64,000 nt of DNA, taken from positions 1,922,001-1,986,000 of the forward strand of contig NZ_AP019721.1 in assembly GCF_006742205.1 (NCBI RefSeq), written 5' to 3'. Shown here one piece after another: positions 12,497-21,324 of the stretch (within the stretch, counting starts at the first letter, position 1; each line of letters begins with the position of its first letter). The notes under the pieces are model-generated. The model did no database searches. It saw only the letters and a program-made list of their open reading frames with translations, and was not told the DNA's origin. The stretch comes from Staphylococcus epidermidis (GTDB lineage Bacteria > Bacillota > Bacilli > Staphylococcales > Staphylococcaceae). The position numbers and the translations under genes were made by a program.

Positions 12497-12817
12497 TTAT
12501 ATTCCCTCCGTAAAATATAAAGTTTTCTTAACTAGTTTATAATAATTTTAATCTATAGTCAAAAAGACTCATTGAATTTCAATCCACTTCATTATAACGT
12601 ACTTGGTCCCTAATATAAACTTTTTAAAACACTTATTTAGATTTATTATTTAACAATAATTATTTTTATGTAATTGTTCTGAAATTCTTTAAATGATAAT
12701 GGAAAGCTCACTTTCTCAATAGCCAATCTTTAGACAAAAAAGAAAATATCCCAAGAAGTTCAAATAATGTGATATTATGCACTTTAACCTTTAAAATTTT
12801 CATGAAAGGAGATTATT
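12497..12817. other. Divergent promoter region between sufC and popT
   Basis: A 321-base AT-rich spacer between the divergent suf operon and the DUF368 gene. It must hold both promoters. No hairpin or recognised operator was seen. Confidence 0.5.
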
Positions 12818-13678
12818 ATGAAAAAATTCAAATGGATAAATATATTTAAAGGTTTTGGTATGGGTACAAGTGATCTCGTCCCAGGTGTAAGTGGAGGGAC
12901 TATCGCTTTATTACTTGGAATTTATGATGACTTTATTAGCTCAATTAGTGGTTTGTTTTCAAGACGATTTTGGCCTAGCTTAAAATTTTTACTACCTATT
13001 TTAGTAGGGATGCTAATAGCTATAGGACTATTAAGTCAATTATTTAATTATTTGCTTAGTCAACATCATATTCCTACTATGTTATTTTTTACAGGTTTGA
13101 TTCTCGGTATCATCCCTTATTTATTAACCATCTCAAATTTCAAAAAAAATTTCAGTATAATACATTATTTTATTCTATTATTAGGTATTGCTATTATAGT
13201 CGTTTTCGCATTGCTTAATCATGGAGACAAGCATTCAGGTGAAACACTTACTTTATCTTTCAGTCTTATCATTAAATATTTTATCGCAGGTGTTTTCGCT
13301 TCAAGTGCTATGTTATTACCAGGCATTTCTGGATCATTTATGTTACTTGTCTTCGGAGTATATGGGACGCTAATGTATGCTATTTCTGAACTACTTCATT
13401 TTAATTTAAATGCATTACCTATCATATTAATAGTAGGTTTCGGTATTGTAACTGGTTTTATGATTTCAAGTCGATTAATTCAATATTGTCTACATCAACA
13501 CCCTACAATGACATTTGCTTTGATAATAGGCTTTGTAATCGGATCGTTGTATGCAGTTTTCCCTGGATTCCCGAAAGACTTAATCCAATGGATCATATCA
13601 TTTTTCCTATTGATCACTGGCTTCTTAGTAAGTTATGTTCTTGGTAAAATTACAGCAAAAAATGAAGCATCATTTTGA
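12818..13678 (+). CDS. popT: DUF368 polytopic membrane protein, PopT-type undecaprenyl-phosphate transporter
   Basis: A 286-residue protein with about eight hydrophobic segments. The two family repeats are visible: GMGTSDLVPGVSGGTIALLLGIY at the N terminus (residues about 14-36) and SSAMLLPGISGSFMLLVFGVYG in the second half. DUF368 proteins, including the S. aureus member called PopT, were reported to recycle undecaprenyl phosphate across the membrane for wall synthesis. That function is from the literature, not from this sequence. AAAGGAG precedes the ATG. Confidence 0.85.
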   Translation: MKKFKWINIFKGFGMGTSDLVPGVSGGTIALLLGIYDDFISSISGLFSRRFWPSLKFLLPILVGMLIAIGLLSQLFNYLLSQHHIPTMLFFTGLILGIIPYLLTISNFKKNFSIIHYFILLLGIAIIVVFALLNHGDKHSGETLTLSFSLIIKYFIAGVFASSAMLLPGISGSFMLLVFGVYGTLMYAISELLHFNLNALPIILIVGFGIVTGFMISSRLIQYCLHQHPTMTFALIIGFVIGSLYAVFPGFPKDLIQWIISFFLLITGFLVSYVLGKITAKNEASF

Positions 13679-13692
13679 TATATATACAAACA

Positions 13693-13725
13693 AGCCCTCA
13701 TATACCATAGAGTACATGAGGGCTA
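13693..13725 (-). terminator. Terminator between popT and csbD
   Basis: AGCCCTCAT (13693-13701) pairs with ATGAGGGCT (13717-13725). The tail is T-richer on the minus strand, which suits csbD. It may also serve popT because the genes converge. Confidence 0.7.
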
Positions 13726-13743
13726 AATTAGAAGGACTATTAA

Positions 13744-13935
13744 TTAGTCACCTTTATTACCTTTAAATTTATCAATAACGTCATTTGCTTTTTCTTTAAC
13801 GTTTTCTACAGCTTCTTTCGCTTTACCAGAAGCTTTGTCACCTTTACCATCTTTTTCTAATTCTTTATTATCAGTAGCATTACCTACTGTTTCTTTAATA
13901 TTACCTTTAGCTTGTTCAAATTTATCTTCAGCCAT
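13744..13935 (-). CDS. CsbD-family stress protein
   Basis: A 63-residue highly charged, probably flexible protein. It matches the CsbD family, with repeats resembling [15 protein letters not shown] and [19 protein letters not shown]. CsbD proteins are abundant general-stress proteins under sigma-B, with no known enzymatic role. A good sigma-B promoter lies upstream (13972-13996), and the ribosome binding site is AAGGAGG. Confidence 0.9.
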   Translation of the reverse strand: MAEDKFEQAKGNIKETVGNATDNKELEKDGKGDKASGKAKEAVENVKEKANDVIDKFKGNKGD

Positions 13936-13971
13936 TTAAAATTCCTCCTTATGTTTAACTTATTAATATTG

Positions 13972-13996
13972 TTACCCTCTTATTTATGAGCTAAAC
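13972..13996 (-). promoter_or_regulatory. Sigma-B-type promoter of csbD
   Basis: On the minus strand the -35 GTTTAG (13996-13991) and -10 GGGTAA (13977-13972) are separated by 13 bases. This is one mismatch in each element from the GTTTAA-N12-15-GGGTAT consensus. It lies about 36-61 bases before the start codon. Confidence 0.75.
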
Positions 13997-14109
13997 ATCT
14001 TTTATGAATTTTTTTCTCATAAAGATGATTTTACGAAAGAAACTATAAATTTACAGTAGATTATAGTATATTGAATATAAAATAATTATAAGTTGGGTTG
14101 GTATATTTT

Positions 14110-14268
14110 ATGAAATTTATTACTATTAAAGCGATTACTGAGAAAGGGTTAGATAAAAAAGTAAATCAATTTTTAAAATCACATCCACAAATTGAAATTA
14201 TCAAATTTGATTACCAAATGGGATATAGCGGTGTAAGTGTTGGTATTTTATACCGTGATAATATTTAA
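14110..14268 (+). CDS. Small Cse60-like protein
   Basis: A 52-residue open frame starting MKFITIKAITEKGLDKK and ending in YSGVSVGILYRDNI. The pattern (N-terminal beta strand, helix with paired lysines, 'IKFDYQMGYSGVSVGILY' at the end) resembles the Cse60 small-protein family of Firmicutes. Function is unknown. The ribosome binding site is weak (GGGTTGG at a long spacing). Confidence 0.6.
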   Translation: MKFITIKAITEKGLDKKVNQFLKSHPQIEIIKFDYQMGYSGVSVGILYRDNI

Positions 14269-14447
14269 ATAATTATAGATATGTTGTGCGTATAAAGACA
14301 ATATATCTTACCTTTTACAAAACTACCTGTTCAAAAAATATGGCTAGTGAATTATAGTCATTGTTAGATAACTATAATCACAGAAAAATGTTTATGGATG
14401 TTAAAACGTATAACAAAAGTGAGTTAAAAATTAAAGGTTCAATAGCA

Positions 14448-14491
14448 AAAAACACGTAGATGATTTTATACTGAATCATCTACGTGTTTTT
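14448..14491 (-). terminator. Strong bidirectional terminator after metQ
   Basis: An 18-bp near-perfect stem (AAAAACACGTAGATGATT / AATCATCTACGTGTTTTT) lies 46 bases beyond the metQ stop, with T-runs on both strands. It ends metNIQ and could also stop transcription from the Cse60-like gene. Confidence 0.85.
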
Positions 14492-14537
14492 GTATATTCA
14501 TGTGACAAGCGATTAAATATTATTAATTGTTTGCTAT

Positions 14538-15350
14538 TTACTTAGCAGGTACGACAGCTCCATCATACTTATCTTTAATATAATCTTGAATTTCTTTAGA
14601 TTGTAGCACTTCCATTAATACTTTGATATTTTTATCATCTTTATGACCTTTTTTAACTGCAATTAAATTTGCATATGGGTTATCTTTAGGAGATTCTAAA
14701 GCAATCGAATCTTTTTTAGGACTTAATTTTTGGTCAATCGCATAGTTAGAATTAATGATTACTGCGTCAGCGTCTTGATTTTGATAGATTTTTGGTAAAT
14801 ATTCTGCTGATTGTTTGTTGTTAAATTTAATATCTTTTTTGTTTTCAGTTATGTCATCAAATTTAGCATTTTCAATTTTAACGCCTTTTTTAAGTTTAAT
14901 AAGACCTTCATCTACAAAGAATTTTAAGAATCGTCCTTGTTCAGCTGGGTTATTTGATACATATACTGTTGCACCTTTAGGAAGATCTTTTAAGCTTTTA
15001 TATTTTTTTGAGTATACAGCCATAGGTTCTAATTCAACATTCCCAGCCGATTCAATTTTATACCCTTTTTCTTTACTTTCAGTATTTAAGTATGGTGTAT
15101 GTTGGAAGAAGTTCGCATCGATTTCACCTTTGTCTAATAATTTATTAGGCGTTGTGTAATCGTTAATTGGTTTGATTTTTAAATCATAACCTTTTTTCTT
15201 CAATAATGGTTTTGCTTTTTCTAAAATTTCAGCGTGTGGTGCTGGAGATGCACCTACTGTGATAGTTTTTTCCTTATCTTTACCTCCACCACATGCAGCT
15301 AAGGCAATCGTTAAAGCCAATACTAAAATAATTCCGAATAATTTTTTCAT
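14538..15350 (-). CDS. metQ: Methionine ABC transporter substrate-binding lipoprotein
   Basis: A 270-residue NLPA/MetQ-family lipoprotein with a signal peptide ending in lipobox LAAC (residue 20 cysteine). The usual start of the mature fold follows (ITVGASPAPHAEIL). It binds methionine, or Gly-Met in some homologues, outside the membrane and delivers it to MetNI. It is the last gene of metNIQ; the S-box upstream of metN makes methionine the likely ligand. Confidence 0.93.
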   Translation of the reverse strand: MKKLFGIILVLALTIALAACGGGKDKEKTITVGASPAPHAEILEKAKPLLKKKGYDLKIKPINDYTTPNKLLDKGEIDANFFQHTPYLNTESKEKGYKIESAGNVELEPMAVYSKKYKSLKDLPKGATVYVSNNPAEQGRFLKFFVDEGLIKLKKGVKIENAKFDDITENKKDIKFNNKQSAEYLPKIYQNQDADAVIINSNYAIDQKLSPKKDSIALESPKDNPYANLIAVKKGHKDDKNIKVLMEVLQSKEIQDYIKDKYDGAVVPAK

Positions 15351-15370
15351 AGAATATAATCCCCTTTTCT

Positions 15371-16066
15371 TTAGCGTTTATCGATTTTATTTGTAAGCCA
15401 ATCCCCTAGGAACTGGATTATAAATACAATAATTAAAATAAATACTGTTGAAACTAAAATGACATCATTTTGATTTCGAGTAAATCCTGTTAAATATGCT
15501 AAATTACCTAAACCGCCTGCGCCAATAACACCTGCAATAGCTGTAGAACCTACCAAAGCAATTGCAGTAACGGTAATACCTGAAACTAAAGCAGGCATTG
15601 CTTCAGGAAGTAGCACTTTTCTCACAACTATCGAAGTGTTCGCTCCCATTGACCAAGCAGCCTCTATAACACCTTTATCAATTTCTTTAAAAGCAATCTC
15701 GACCAATCTAGCGTAGAATGGTGCTGCACCAATAATAAGTGCTGGTAATGCACCAGTTGGCCCACTGATTGTTCCGAGAAGTATACTTGTAAATGGAATT
15801 AACAGTAAAATTAATATGATAAATGGAATTGCTCTAAATAAATTAACAATGAATGACACAATCGTGTAGAAAATCTTAGCAGCCAATGAGTTACTTTTCG
15901 CAGATAAAAAGAGTAATACCCCTAATATAAGTCCAAAGACAAATGCAAAAAGCGTCGAAACAACAGTCATATATAGAGTTTCTAAAATTGCCTGCCAAAC
16001 CTCTGGCCACTGAACATTTGGCATTGTCACCATTTCGTGAAATATTTCACCATAAGATTTACCCAT
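15371..16066 (-). CDS. metI: Methionine ABC transporter permease
   Basis: A 231-residue MetI-type permease with five to six membrane segments. The EAA loop is visible as [24 protein letters not shown]. Its start overlaps the metN stop by 8 bases, so translation is coupled. It forms the membrane channel of the MetNI importer. Confidence 0.95.
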   Translation of the reverse strand: MGKSYGEIFHEMVTMPNVQWPEVWQAILETLYMTVVSTLFAFVFGLILGVLLFLSAKSNSLAAKIFYTIVSFIVNLFRAIPFIILILLLIPFTSILLGTISGPTGALPALIIGAAPFYARLVEIAFKEIDKGVIEAAWSMGANTSIVVRKVLLPEAMPALVSGITVTAIALVGSTAIAGVIGAGGLGNLAYLTGFTRNQNDVILVSTVFILIIVFIIQFLGDWLTNKIDKR

Positions 16067-17084
16067 GTTTTAGCACCTCCACATTAACGTGTTGTTCGTG
16101 AAGATTATGTTTAAATTGCTTGAAATGTTCTTCACTTATATGTGGTATGTGAATAACTAAAAATCCAAGCGAACCGTTTTTAGTATTCTTAATATCTGCT
16201 TCAAGAATATTCACATCTATGTTATGCGTCTTCGTCATATAAGATATGATAGGCTCAGTCGTATTTTCACCAGTAAAGTTTAACCTCACGATATATGCAT
16301 CATGATCTAATGGCTCCAAATACTCTAAAGAATCTTCAAAATCATCGTTTAAATCATCTTTCACAAAACGTTTTGTTACTTCGTGTTGTGGATTCTCAAA
16401 TACTTTACTTACCGCTCCCTGTTCGATAACTTTACCGTTTTCCATTACAGCAACTTCATCACAAATTCTTCGTATAACATGCATTTCATGTGTTATAAGT
16501 ACAATAGTTAAATTTTGTTGTTCCCTTACCTTCAATAATAAATCTAGAATTTCATCTGTAGTTTGTGGATCTAATGCACTTGTTGCCTCATCGCATAACA
16601 ATACATCTGGATCATTAGCTAATGCTCTCGCAATACCCACTCTTTGTTTTTGTCCGCCTGATAATTCAGACGGATACGCACTTTCTCGACCTTTTAGGCC
16701 GACAAGTTCAATGAGTTCCAATGCTTTTTGTTTAGCTAGACCACTTGGAACGCCAGCAATTTCTAATGGAAATGTTACATTTTTCAATACATTTCTTGAC
16801 CATAGCAGGTTAAAATGTTGAAAAATCATACTCACTTTTTGTCGTTTTTTTCGTAACTGTGATTTAGATAATTGACTTATATTGTCACCATCTATAATGA
16901 TTTCACCTGACGTTGGAGATTCTAAGTTGTTAAACATTCTTATAAGCGTACTTTTGCCAGCTCCTGAGAAACCAATCACACCAAAAATAGAGCCGGATTC
17001 AATGTTTAAATCAACGTGATCAACAGCAAGAACATCTTTATCCTTGGTATGATAGCGTTTAACAATTTGGTTTAGCTTAATCAC
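16059..17084 (-). CDS. metN: Methionine ABC transporter ATPase with NIL domain
   Basis: ABC ATPase with Walker [10 protein letters not shown], signature LSGGQKQR, Walker [13 protein letters not shown] and a C-terminal NIL domain (about residues 260-341). The NIL domain gives methionine feedback inhibition in this family. I start it at GTG 17084 (341 residues), because AAGGAGG lies eight bases upstream. A longer frame from 17117 would include that ribosome binding site. Expression is governed by the S-box at 17178-17282. Confidence 0.95.
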   Translation of the reverse strand: MIKLNQIVKRYHTKDKDVLAVDHVDLNIESGSIFGVIGFSGAGKSTLIRMFNNLESPTSGEIIIDGDNISQLSKSQLRKKRQKVSMIFQHFNLLWSRNVLKNVTFPLEIAGVPSGLAKQKALELIELVGLKGRESAYPSELSGGQKQRVGIARALANDPDVLLCDEATSALDPQTTDEILDLLLKVREQQNLTIVLITHEMHVIRRICDEVAVMENGKVIEQGAVSKVFENPQHEVTKRFVKDDLNDDFEDSLEYLEPLDHDAYIVRLNFTGENTTEPIISYMTKTHNIDVNILEADIKNTKNGSLGFLVIHIPHISEEHFKQFKHNLHEQHVNVEVLKHG

Positions 17085-17120
17085 GTTAATAGCCTCCTTA
17101 TGTTGCTTAGTAATCAAATT

Positions 17121-17163
17121 AAAAATGCTTTCTCAATTTTTAGAAAATTTGAGAAAGCATTTG
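17121..17163 (-). terminator. Regulated terminator of the S-box riboswitch
   Basis: A 14-bp stem (AAATGCTTTCTCAA with its complement) precedes a T-run on the minus strand, between the SAM aptamer and metN. It is the expression platform: formed when SAM is bound, so metN is not transcribed. Confidence 0.85.
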
Positions 17164-17177
17164 TTGAAATGTTCTTT

Positions 17178-17282
17178 CTCTCATCTTCTAAAGTTATACT
17201 TTATGTGAATTGGCACCATTTCTATTTTAGACGGTTGCCGGGCTTCTTAGGGCACATCCCTCCACCTCTCTCGATAAGAGTT
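17178..17282 (-). promoter_or_regulatory. SAM-I (S-box) riboswitch upstream of metNIQ
   Basis: On the minus strand the S-box core elements appear in order: CTTATCGAGAG, GGTGGAGGGA, GCCCTAAGAAGCCCGGCAACC, GGTGCCAATTC and GATGAGAG. This is a SAM-I aptamer, followed by the terminator at 17121-17163. It turns the importer off when SAM, hence methionine, is plentiful. A promoter with TTGACG (17328-17333) and TAGGAT (17305-17310), 17 bases apart, lies directly upstream. Confidence 0.93.
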
Positions 17283-17336
17283 AAAGCATATTTAATTTGT
17301 ATTAATCCTACCATCGTACTAATGTTTCGTCAATAA

Positions 17337-17633
17337 TTATTTTAAATTTTCTAACAAATAAGTAACTGACTGAAATGCGTAGATTCTTTTTATCTCTTCC
17401 TCTCTACGCATAAGCAACAAAACAGGAACAGACATAATTTGTTTCTCTTTACTCCATTCAGGATAAAAATTAAGATCTATTTTTTTTATTGGCAATTGTA
17501 AGATTTCATTAGCAATATCCAACATCCTTTCAGAAATCTTACATGTTCCACACATTGGTGTATAACCAAATATGAGATGTTTTTCTTTATTAAAATTAAC
17601 AGTTATGTCTTCAATATCCTTCAATTTATTCAT
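17337..17633 (-). CDS. Thioredoxin-like protein, YusE type
   Basis: A 98-residue thioredoxin fold with active-site motif CGTC (in PMCGTCKISERM) and the cis-proline in IMSVPVLLLM. It overlaps the toprim gene by 8 bases, so the pair is coupled, as in B. subtilis yusE-yusF next to gcvH. Substrate is unknown. Confidence 0.8.
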   Translation of the reverse strand: MNKLKDIEDITVNFNKEKHLIFGYTPMCGTCKISERMLDIANEILQLPIKKIDLNFYPEWSKEKQIMSVPVLLLMRREEEIKRIYAFQSVTYLLENLK

Positions 17634-18012
17634 TTACTAAAACTAGCCTTTCAGTTTTTAAATTATTCATAAGTTTCTTTTCTTTTTTTACATTAAAACC
17701 ATATCTACTTAATACATGTGCTAAATAATTTTTAGGACACTTAGCAACCTCACAAAACGTTTTATCAACATAAATATGTTCACTTTCGCTTAAATAACGT
17801 TTAAACCATTTTCTAATTTTTTCACCCTCATCATCAGAATCAGCAAGAACATAAACTTGTTTGTCATAAAGTGTTTCTATCATGTTGTCTATCTTATCTA
17901 TACTCATAGTGCCATGTGTACAAATGATATTTGCAGGTTCAGCGATTACTTGTTGTACTCTTTTCTTATCCGATTTACCTTCAACAATAATAACCTTATT
18001 TACAATAGCCAT
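17626..18012 (-). CDS. Toprim-domain protein, YusF type
   Basis: A small 128-residue protein built around a toprim fold: VNKVIIVEGKSDKKRV holds the catalytic glutamate and YVLADSDDEGEKIRKWF holds the DxD motif. Related toprim proteins include the ribonuclease M5 type and primase. The start is set at ATG 18012 with AGGTGG upstream; a longer frame to 18057 lacks a ribosome binding site. Function is unknown beyond likely nucleic-acid phosphoryl chemistry. Confidence 0.8.
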   Translation of the reverse strand: MAIVNKVIIVEGKSDKKRVQQVIAEPANIICTHGTMSIDKIDNMIETLYDKQVYVLADSDDEGEKIRKWFKRYLSESEHIYVDKTFCEVAKCPKNYLAHVLSRYGFNVKKEKKLMNNLKTERLVLVNE

Positions 18013-18085
18013 GTCAATCCACCTTCTAAGCGTCAAAGTAACTATCACTATCATCATTCACAAAATCCCCAAAACCTAAACATTT

Positions 18086-18123
18086 AGTGACACTGCAATT
18101 TTTAATTGCTAGTGTCACTTATG
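18086..18123. repeat. Hairpin repeat, copy 1
   Basis: AGTGACACTGCAATT, TTT and AATTGCTAGTGTCACT form a nested palindrome. Copy 2 lies at 18154-18186. The unit CACTGCAATTTTTAATTGCT plus AGTGTCACTTATG (33 bases) is identical in both copies, which begin 63 bases apart. Confidence 0.8.
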
Positions 18124-18153
18124 CTTGAGCTTTGCTCAGGCGTTCCTCTTTTT

Positions 18154-18186
18154 CACTGCAATTTTTAATTGCTAGTGTCACTTATG
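18154..18186. repeat. Hairpin repeat, copy 2
   Basis: Identical 33-base core to copy 1 (18091-18123). Each core is followed by a related G/C-richer hairpin-like segment (GAGCTTTGCTC after copy 1, GGGCTTTGGCTTACG after copy 2). Both copies lie between gcvH and the yusFE-like pair, before the start of the toprim gene. Confidence 0.8.
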
Positions 18187-18232
18187 TATGGGCTTTGGCT
18201 TACGTTCCAGATTAAAGTTGTTCCTTATAAAA

Positions 18233-18264
18233 AAACTCCTTGATTAAATCTAATCGAGGAGTTT
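18233..18264 (-). terminator. Terminator of gcvH
   Basis: A 14-bp stem with one wobble (AAACTCCTTGATTA / TAATCGAGGAGTTT) and a T7 tail on the minus strand. It lies eight bases past the gcvH stop codon. Confidence 0.85.
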
Positions 18265-18271
18265 GCAATCA

Positions 18272-18652
18272 TTATTCACCAATCATTTCTGAGTATTGAT
18301 CTGCTGATAATAATTCTTCTAATTGACTATCGTCACTAATTTCAATTTTAACCATCCATGCTTTTTCGTATGGCGATTCATTTACAAATTCTGGGCTATC
18401 TTCCAATTCTTCATTAACTTCAACAATTTTCCCAGAAATTGGCGCATACAACTCTGATACTGTTTTTACTGATTCCACACTACCGAATGTGTCACCTTCA
18501 TTTAATTCATCGTCAGTTTCAGGTAGCTCAACAAATACGATATCACCTAATTCGTTTTGTGCGTATTCTGTAATACCAATTGTTGCTACATTATTTTCAA
18601 TTTTAACCCACTCATGCTCTTTAGAATATTTAAATTCGCTCGGTACTGCCAC
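18272..18652 (-). CDS. gcvH: Glycine cleavage system H protein
   Basis: A 126-residue lipoyl-carrier protein. The lipoylation lysine is in [18 protein letters not shown]. It shuttles the aminomethyl group in the glycine cleavage system. In Firmicutes GcvH is also an intermediate donor for lipoylating other enzymes, which connects it to lipA in this window. No other gcv gene is adjacent. The ATG follows a purine-rich ribosome binding site. Confidence 0.96.
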   Translation of the reverse strand: MAVPSEFKYSKEHEWVKIENNVATIGITEYAQNELGDIVFVELPETDDELNEGDTFGSVESVKTVSELYAPISGKIVEVNEELEDSPEFVNESPYEKAWMVKIEISDDSQLEELLSADQYSEMIGE

Positions 18653-18825
18653 GAGAATCCCCTCCTGATTAATTTAATTACAATTTAATAATGCCACACA
18701 CATATTATTCATTCAACTATTATTACAAAGAATAAATGAATTAAAATTCGTTTTTAAATATACAAAACACCATTTTAATTTATATTTTTTTATTAATGTT
18801 CACTTTCTCTAAATTAATATCACAC

Positions 18826-19179
18826 CTATAACCATTGGTGTTGATACTCATTTTCTTTAAATCCTAAAGTCAAATGGTTACCAGAAATAGCTAATGGACG
18901 TTTAACCAACATTCCATCTGAAGCAAGTAGTTCTAGTTTTTCATCATCAGACATATTTTTAAGTTTCTCTTTTAAATTTAATTCGCGATATTTGATACCA
19001 TGTGTATTAAACAACTTATTAATATTCACACCCGTTTTATCTACGATATTTTTGAATTCTTTTTTAGTCGGTGTATGTTGAACAATATCAATGGATTCAT
19101 AATTCACATCGTGCTCATCTAAAAACTTTGCAGCCTTTTTGCACGTTGTGCATTTCGGATACTGATAAAATTTAATCAA
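18826..19179 (-). CDS. ArsC/Spx-family protein (YusI type)
   Basis: A 117-residue thioredoxin-fold protein with CTTCKKA near the N terminus (CxxC), of the ArsC/Spx family, and the RPLAI segment typical of it. Spx-like members bind RNA polymerase alpha or act as reductases. The YusI branch, next to gcvH, has no settled function. I do not call it arsC: the gene is not linked to other arsenic genes. Confidence 0.8.
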   Translation of the reverse strand: MIKFYQYPKCTTCKKAAKFLDEHDVNYESIDIVQHTPTKKEFKNIVDKTGVNINKLFNTHGIKYRELNLKEKLKNMSDDEKLELLASDGMLVKRPLAISGNHLTLGFKENEYQHQWL

Positions 19180-19321
19180 TTACCTTTTACCTCCTTCTCT
19201 CTATTAACTTAAATATATCATGATATTTAATTGAACGCTTTAATTTTCAAGCTAATATTTTTGTTAATGTGCAGTCATTCGTTATAATAAGTTTACCAAA
19301 TTACAAAAGGAGTAGATAGTG

Positions 19322-19645
19322 ATGAAAAATATTCATCAAACCGAAGAATTTAATTCTACTATTGGTAGTACTGATCCAGTAATTATCAAGTTTGAAGCCG
19401 ACTGGTGTCCAGATTGTAAAGCGATGGATATGTGGATAGATCCAATTGTTGAAAAATATAATAATTATCAATGGTATGTGGTCGATCGTGACGAATTAGA
19501 AGATGTGACAACTGAAAATGATGTTATGGGTATCCCAAGTATTTTAATATTCCAAAATGGTAAAAAATTAGCACACTTGCATTCAGCAAATGCTAAATCA
19601 CCTGAACAAGTTGAATCATTCTTGACTGAACATTTAGATCAATAA
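19322..19645 (+). CDS. Thioredoxin-family protein
   Basis: A 107-residue thioredoxin fold with active site WCPDC (in FEADWCPDCKAM) and cis-proline GIPSI. The ATG at 19322 follows AAAGGAG; an overlapping GTG lies one codon upstream. It is divergent from the ArsC-like gene and has its own terminator. The partner protein is unknown. Confidence 0.85.
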   Translation: MKNIHQTEEFNSTIGSTDPVIIKFEADWCPDCKAMDMWIDPIVEKYNNYQWYVVDRDELEDVTTENDVMGIPSILIFQNGKKLAHLHSANAKSPEQVESFLTEHLDQ

Positions 19646-19654
19646 TATTTAACT

Positions 19655-19691
19655 AAAAAACCTGAGACATCATCACACGTCTCAGGTTTTT
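19655..19691 (+). terminator. Terminator after the thioredoxin-like gene
   Basis: AAAAAACCTGAGAC pairs with GTCTCAGGTTTTT, with a T-run on the plus strand. It lies 10 bases past the stop codon. Confidence 0.85.
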
Positions 19692-19827
19692 CTTGTATTA
19701 TTCGTCAGTAACTAAAGTAAATACTTATGTTTTCAACTCTGTTACTCACTGTATCGGTGAAACGATAAACACAAATTCCATCTCACCTAATTTTAAATTT
19801 TAATACACGCTCAATATCACGGATGAT

Positions 19828-20370
19828 TTATTCAAATTCGGTAATAAGATTTTTATTTTTACGTTTAGCCTTCGTTGGTACTTCTTCTAAATCAGTAAGA
19901 TACAAAAATCCTGCTAATATTTCATTATCCTTTACACCCAAAGCTTTTCGTATTTTAGGATCAAAGATATATTGTGGCGACTTCCAACAAGTACCAATAC
20001 CCGCTTCGTATAAAAGTAACATTAAATTTTGAGCAAAAGCTCCAAATGCAAAATAATTTTCACGACTTTGACGTTGTCTTGGATCATCTTTTAAAATCAA
20101 CAACAACATGCCACCTAAATTTGTTACTGCATGAAAGTGATCCTCTCGCTTATCCGGACTATCTGGAAAAGCAAATCTTGTGATATCCCTACTAAAATCA
20201 CCGAGTTTATCTTTTGAAATATGAACCAATCTCCATGGTTCTCTCATACCATGATTTGGAGCGTCAGTAGCTTTATATATTGCATCGTAAACCGTTTGAT
20301 CATCAACCACCATATCGTGTTTAAATTTTTTGACGCTTCTACGATTAGATATAGCTTCTTGTAATTCCAA
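19828..20370 (-). CDS. Nitroreductase-family flavoprotein
   Basis: A 180-residue NAD(P)H-flavin nitroreductase fold. The conserved N-terminal AISNRRSVKKF binds FMN phosphate, and GIGTCWKSP is the second conserved block. The natural substrate is unknown. A Fur-like box lies at 20398-20412, just upstream, which suggests iron-responsive control. Confidence 0.85.
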   Translation of the reverse strand: MELQEAISNRRSVKKFKHDMVVDDQTVYDAIYKATDAPNHGMREPWRLVHISKDKLGDFSRDITRFAFPDSPDKREDHFHAVTNLGGMLLLILKDDPRQRQSRENYFAFGAFAQNLMLLLYEAGIGTCWKSPQYIFDPKIRKALGVKDNEILAGFLYLTDLEEVPTKAKRKNKNLITEFE

Positions 20371-20397
20371 TGTATTTCGCTCCCTTTATTTTATACA

Positions 20398-20412
20398 TGA
20401 TAACCATTATCA
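20398..20412 (-). promoter_or_regulatory. Fur-like operator upstream of the nitroreductase
   Basis: TGATAACCATTATCA is a 7-1-7 inverted repeat with one mismatch from the Fur core TGATAATNATTATCA. It is 28 bases before the nitroreductase start codon, where it could block RNA polymerase. Related PerR or Zur sites can look similar. Confidence 0.55.
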
Positions 20413-20450
20413 ATTATAAGATACATTGTTATTGAATTCAAACTTACAAG

Positions 20451-21167
20451 TTAATCCTCATAAAAAGAAACCATGGATTTTAACTTAGAGACATGTATCT
20501 GTCCGGGTGCTTGTGGTTCTTCTATGCAACCATAAGACAGCGTTCCACCAAATACGCCTTGAGCAATTCGGCTGACTTTACCCAAACTAGACATCGATAT
20601 ACCGACAATTCGGCATGTTGTGTGCTTCGCTGTGAGTGACATGGCTTCTAATAAATGTAACACGTCCTCTTGACATTTGGGCATAACCGCAAGCTTTAAA
20701 TACTCAGGATTGAGTTTTTGCATTTTAAAGTAAATAAATTTAAGTTCATCTAAAGCAGGTGTTTCTTGAAAATTATGATGCGAAAGAACAACTTCGAGCC
20801 CTTTTTGTTGTGCACGTTGAACAAGATGCGTATATTTTTCAATTTTGACGGCACTGCTCCACTCAATATCAATCATATCAAATTGTGGACACTCAATTAA
20901 TTCACCTAGTATATTTAAATACTCTTGCTCATTTACAGCTCCTTTTCCTCCTTGAACTGAAGTTCTATATGTTACTAATATTTTCAAATGGAATATTTTT
21001 AATTGCTTAATCACTTCATTTAATAATGCCTTATTAAATGATGGCCATTGGTCAATGCGCAATTCAATGATATCTATTGATTCTTCGTTTACTTTTATAT
21101 CTTTGAGTAAAGTTTTAGAAAGCTTGTCTTCTGGTGCAATTGTCGCTGCAATATCTACATGGGTCAT
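20451..21167 (-). CDS. aroD: 3-dehydroquinate dehydratase, type I
   Basis: The shikimate-pathway enzyme that dehydrates 3-dehydroquinate via a Schiff-base lysine. The 238-residue protein has the type I blocks: ELRIDQW, VTYRTSVQGG, IDIEW, SHHNFQ, KLAVMP (the Schiff-base lysine) and the C-terminal GEEPQAPGQI-like EEPQAPGQI. I start at ATG 21167 with GAGGG upstream; the frame runs back to 21188 without support. Confidence 0.95.
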   Translation of the reverse strand: MTHVDIAATIAPEDKLSKTLLKDIKVNEESIDIIELRIDQWPSFNKALLNEVIKQLKIFHLKILVTYRTSVQGGKGAVNEQEYLNILGELIECPQFDMIDIEWSSAVKIEKYTHLVQRAQQKGLEVVLSHHNFQETPALDELKFIYFKMQKLNPEYLKLAVMPKCQEDVLHLLEAMSLTAKHTTCRIVGISMSSLGKVSRIAQGVFGGTLSYGCIEEPQAPGQIHVSKLKSMVSFYED

Positions 21168-21266
21168 TCTATCCCTCATTTCGTACACTATAGTAATTTT
21201 ATTTTATATGATTTTCTTTCATTCATACAAATATCTCTAAACTTATTATTAAAATTTAAAACGAAT

Positions 21267-21292
21267 GATTAAGTACATCTACTGGTGGGTAT
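21267..21292 (+). promoter_or_regulatory. Possible sigma-B-type promoter of the OsmC gene
   Basis: GATTAA (21267-21272) and GGGTAT (21287-21292) are 14 bases apart, one mismatch from the sigma-B consensus. This fits an OsmC stress protein, but a 12-base match in AT-rich DNA is weak evidence. Confidence 0.4.
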
Positions 21293-21324
21293 CAATAAAA
21301 TACATACAATTTGAGGAGGTAATA

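Noticed and set aside
17100-17336. 78-residue plus-strand frame
   Set aside because: It is the antisense of the S-box riboswitch and its terminator.
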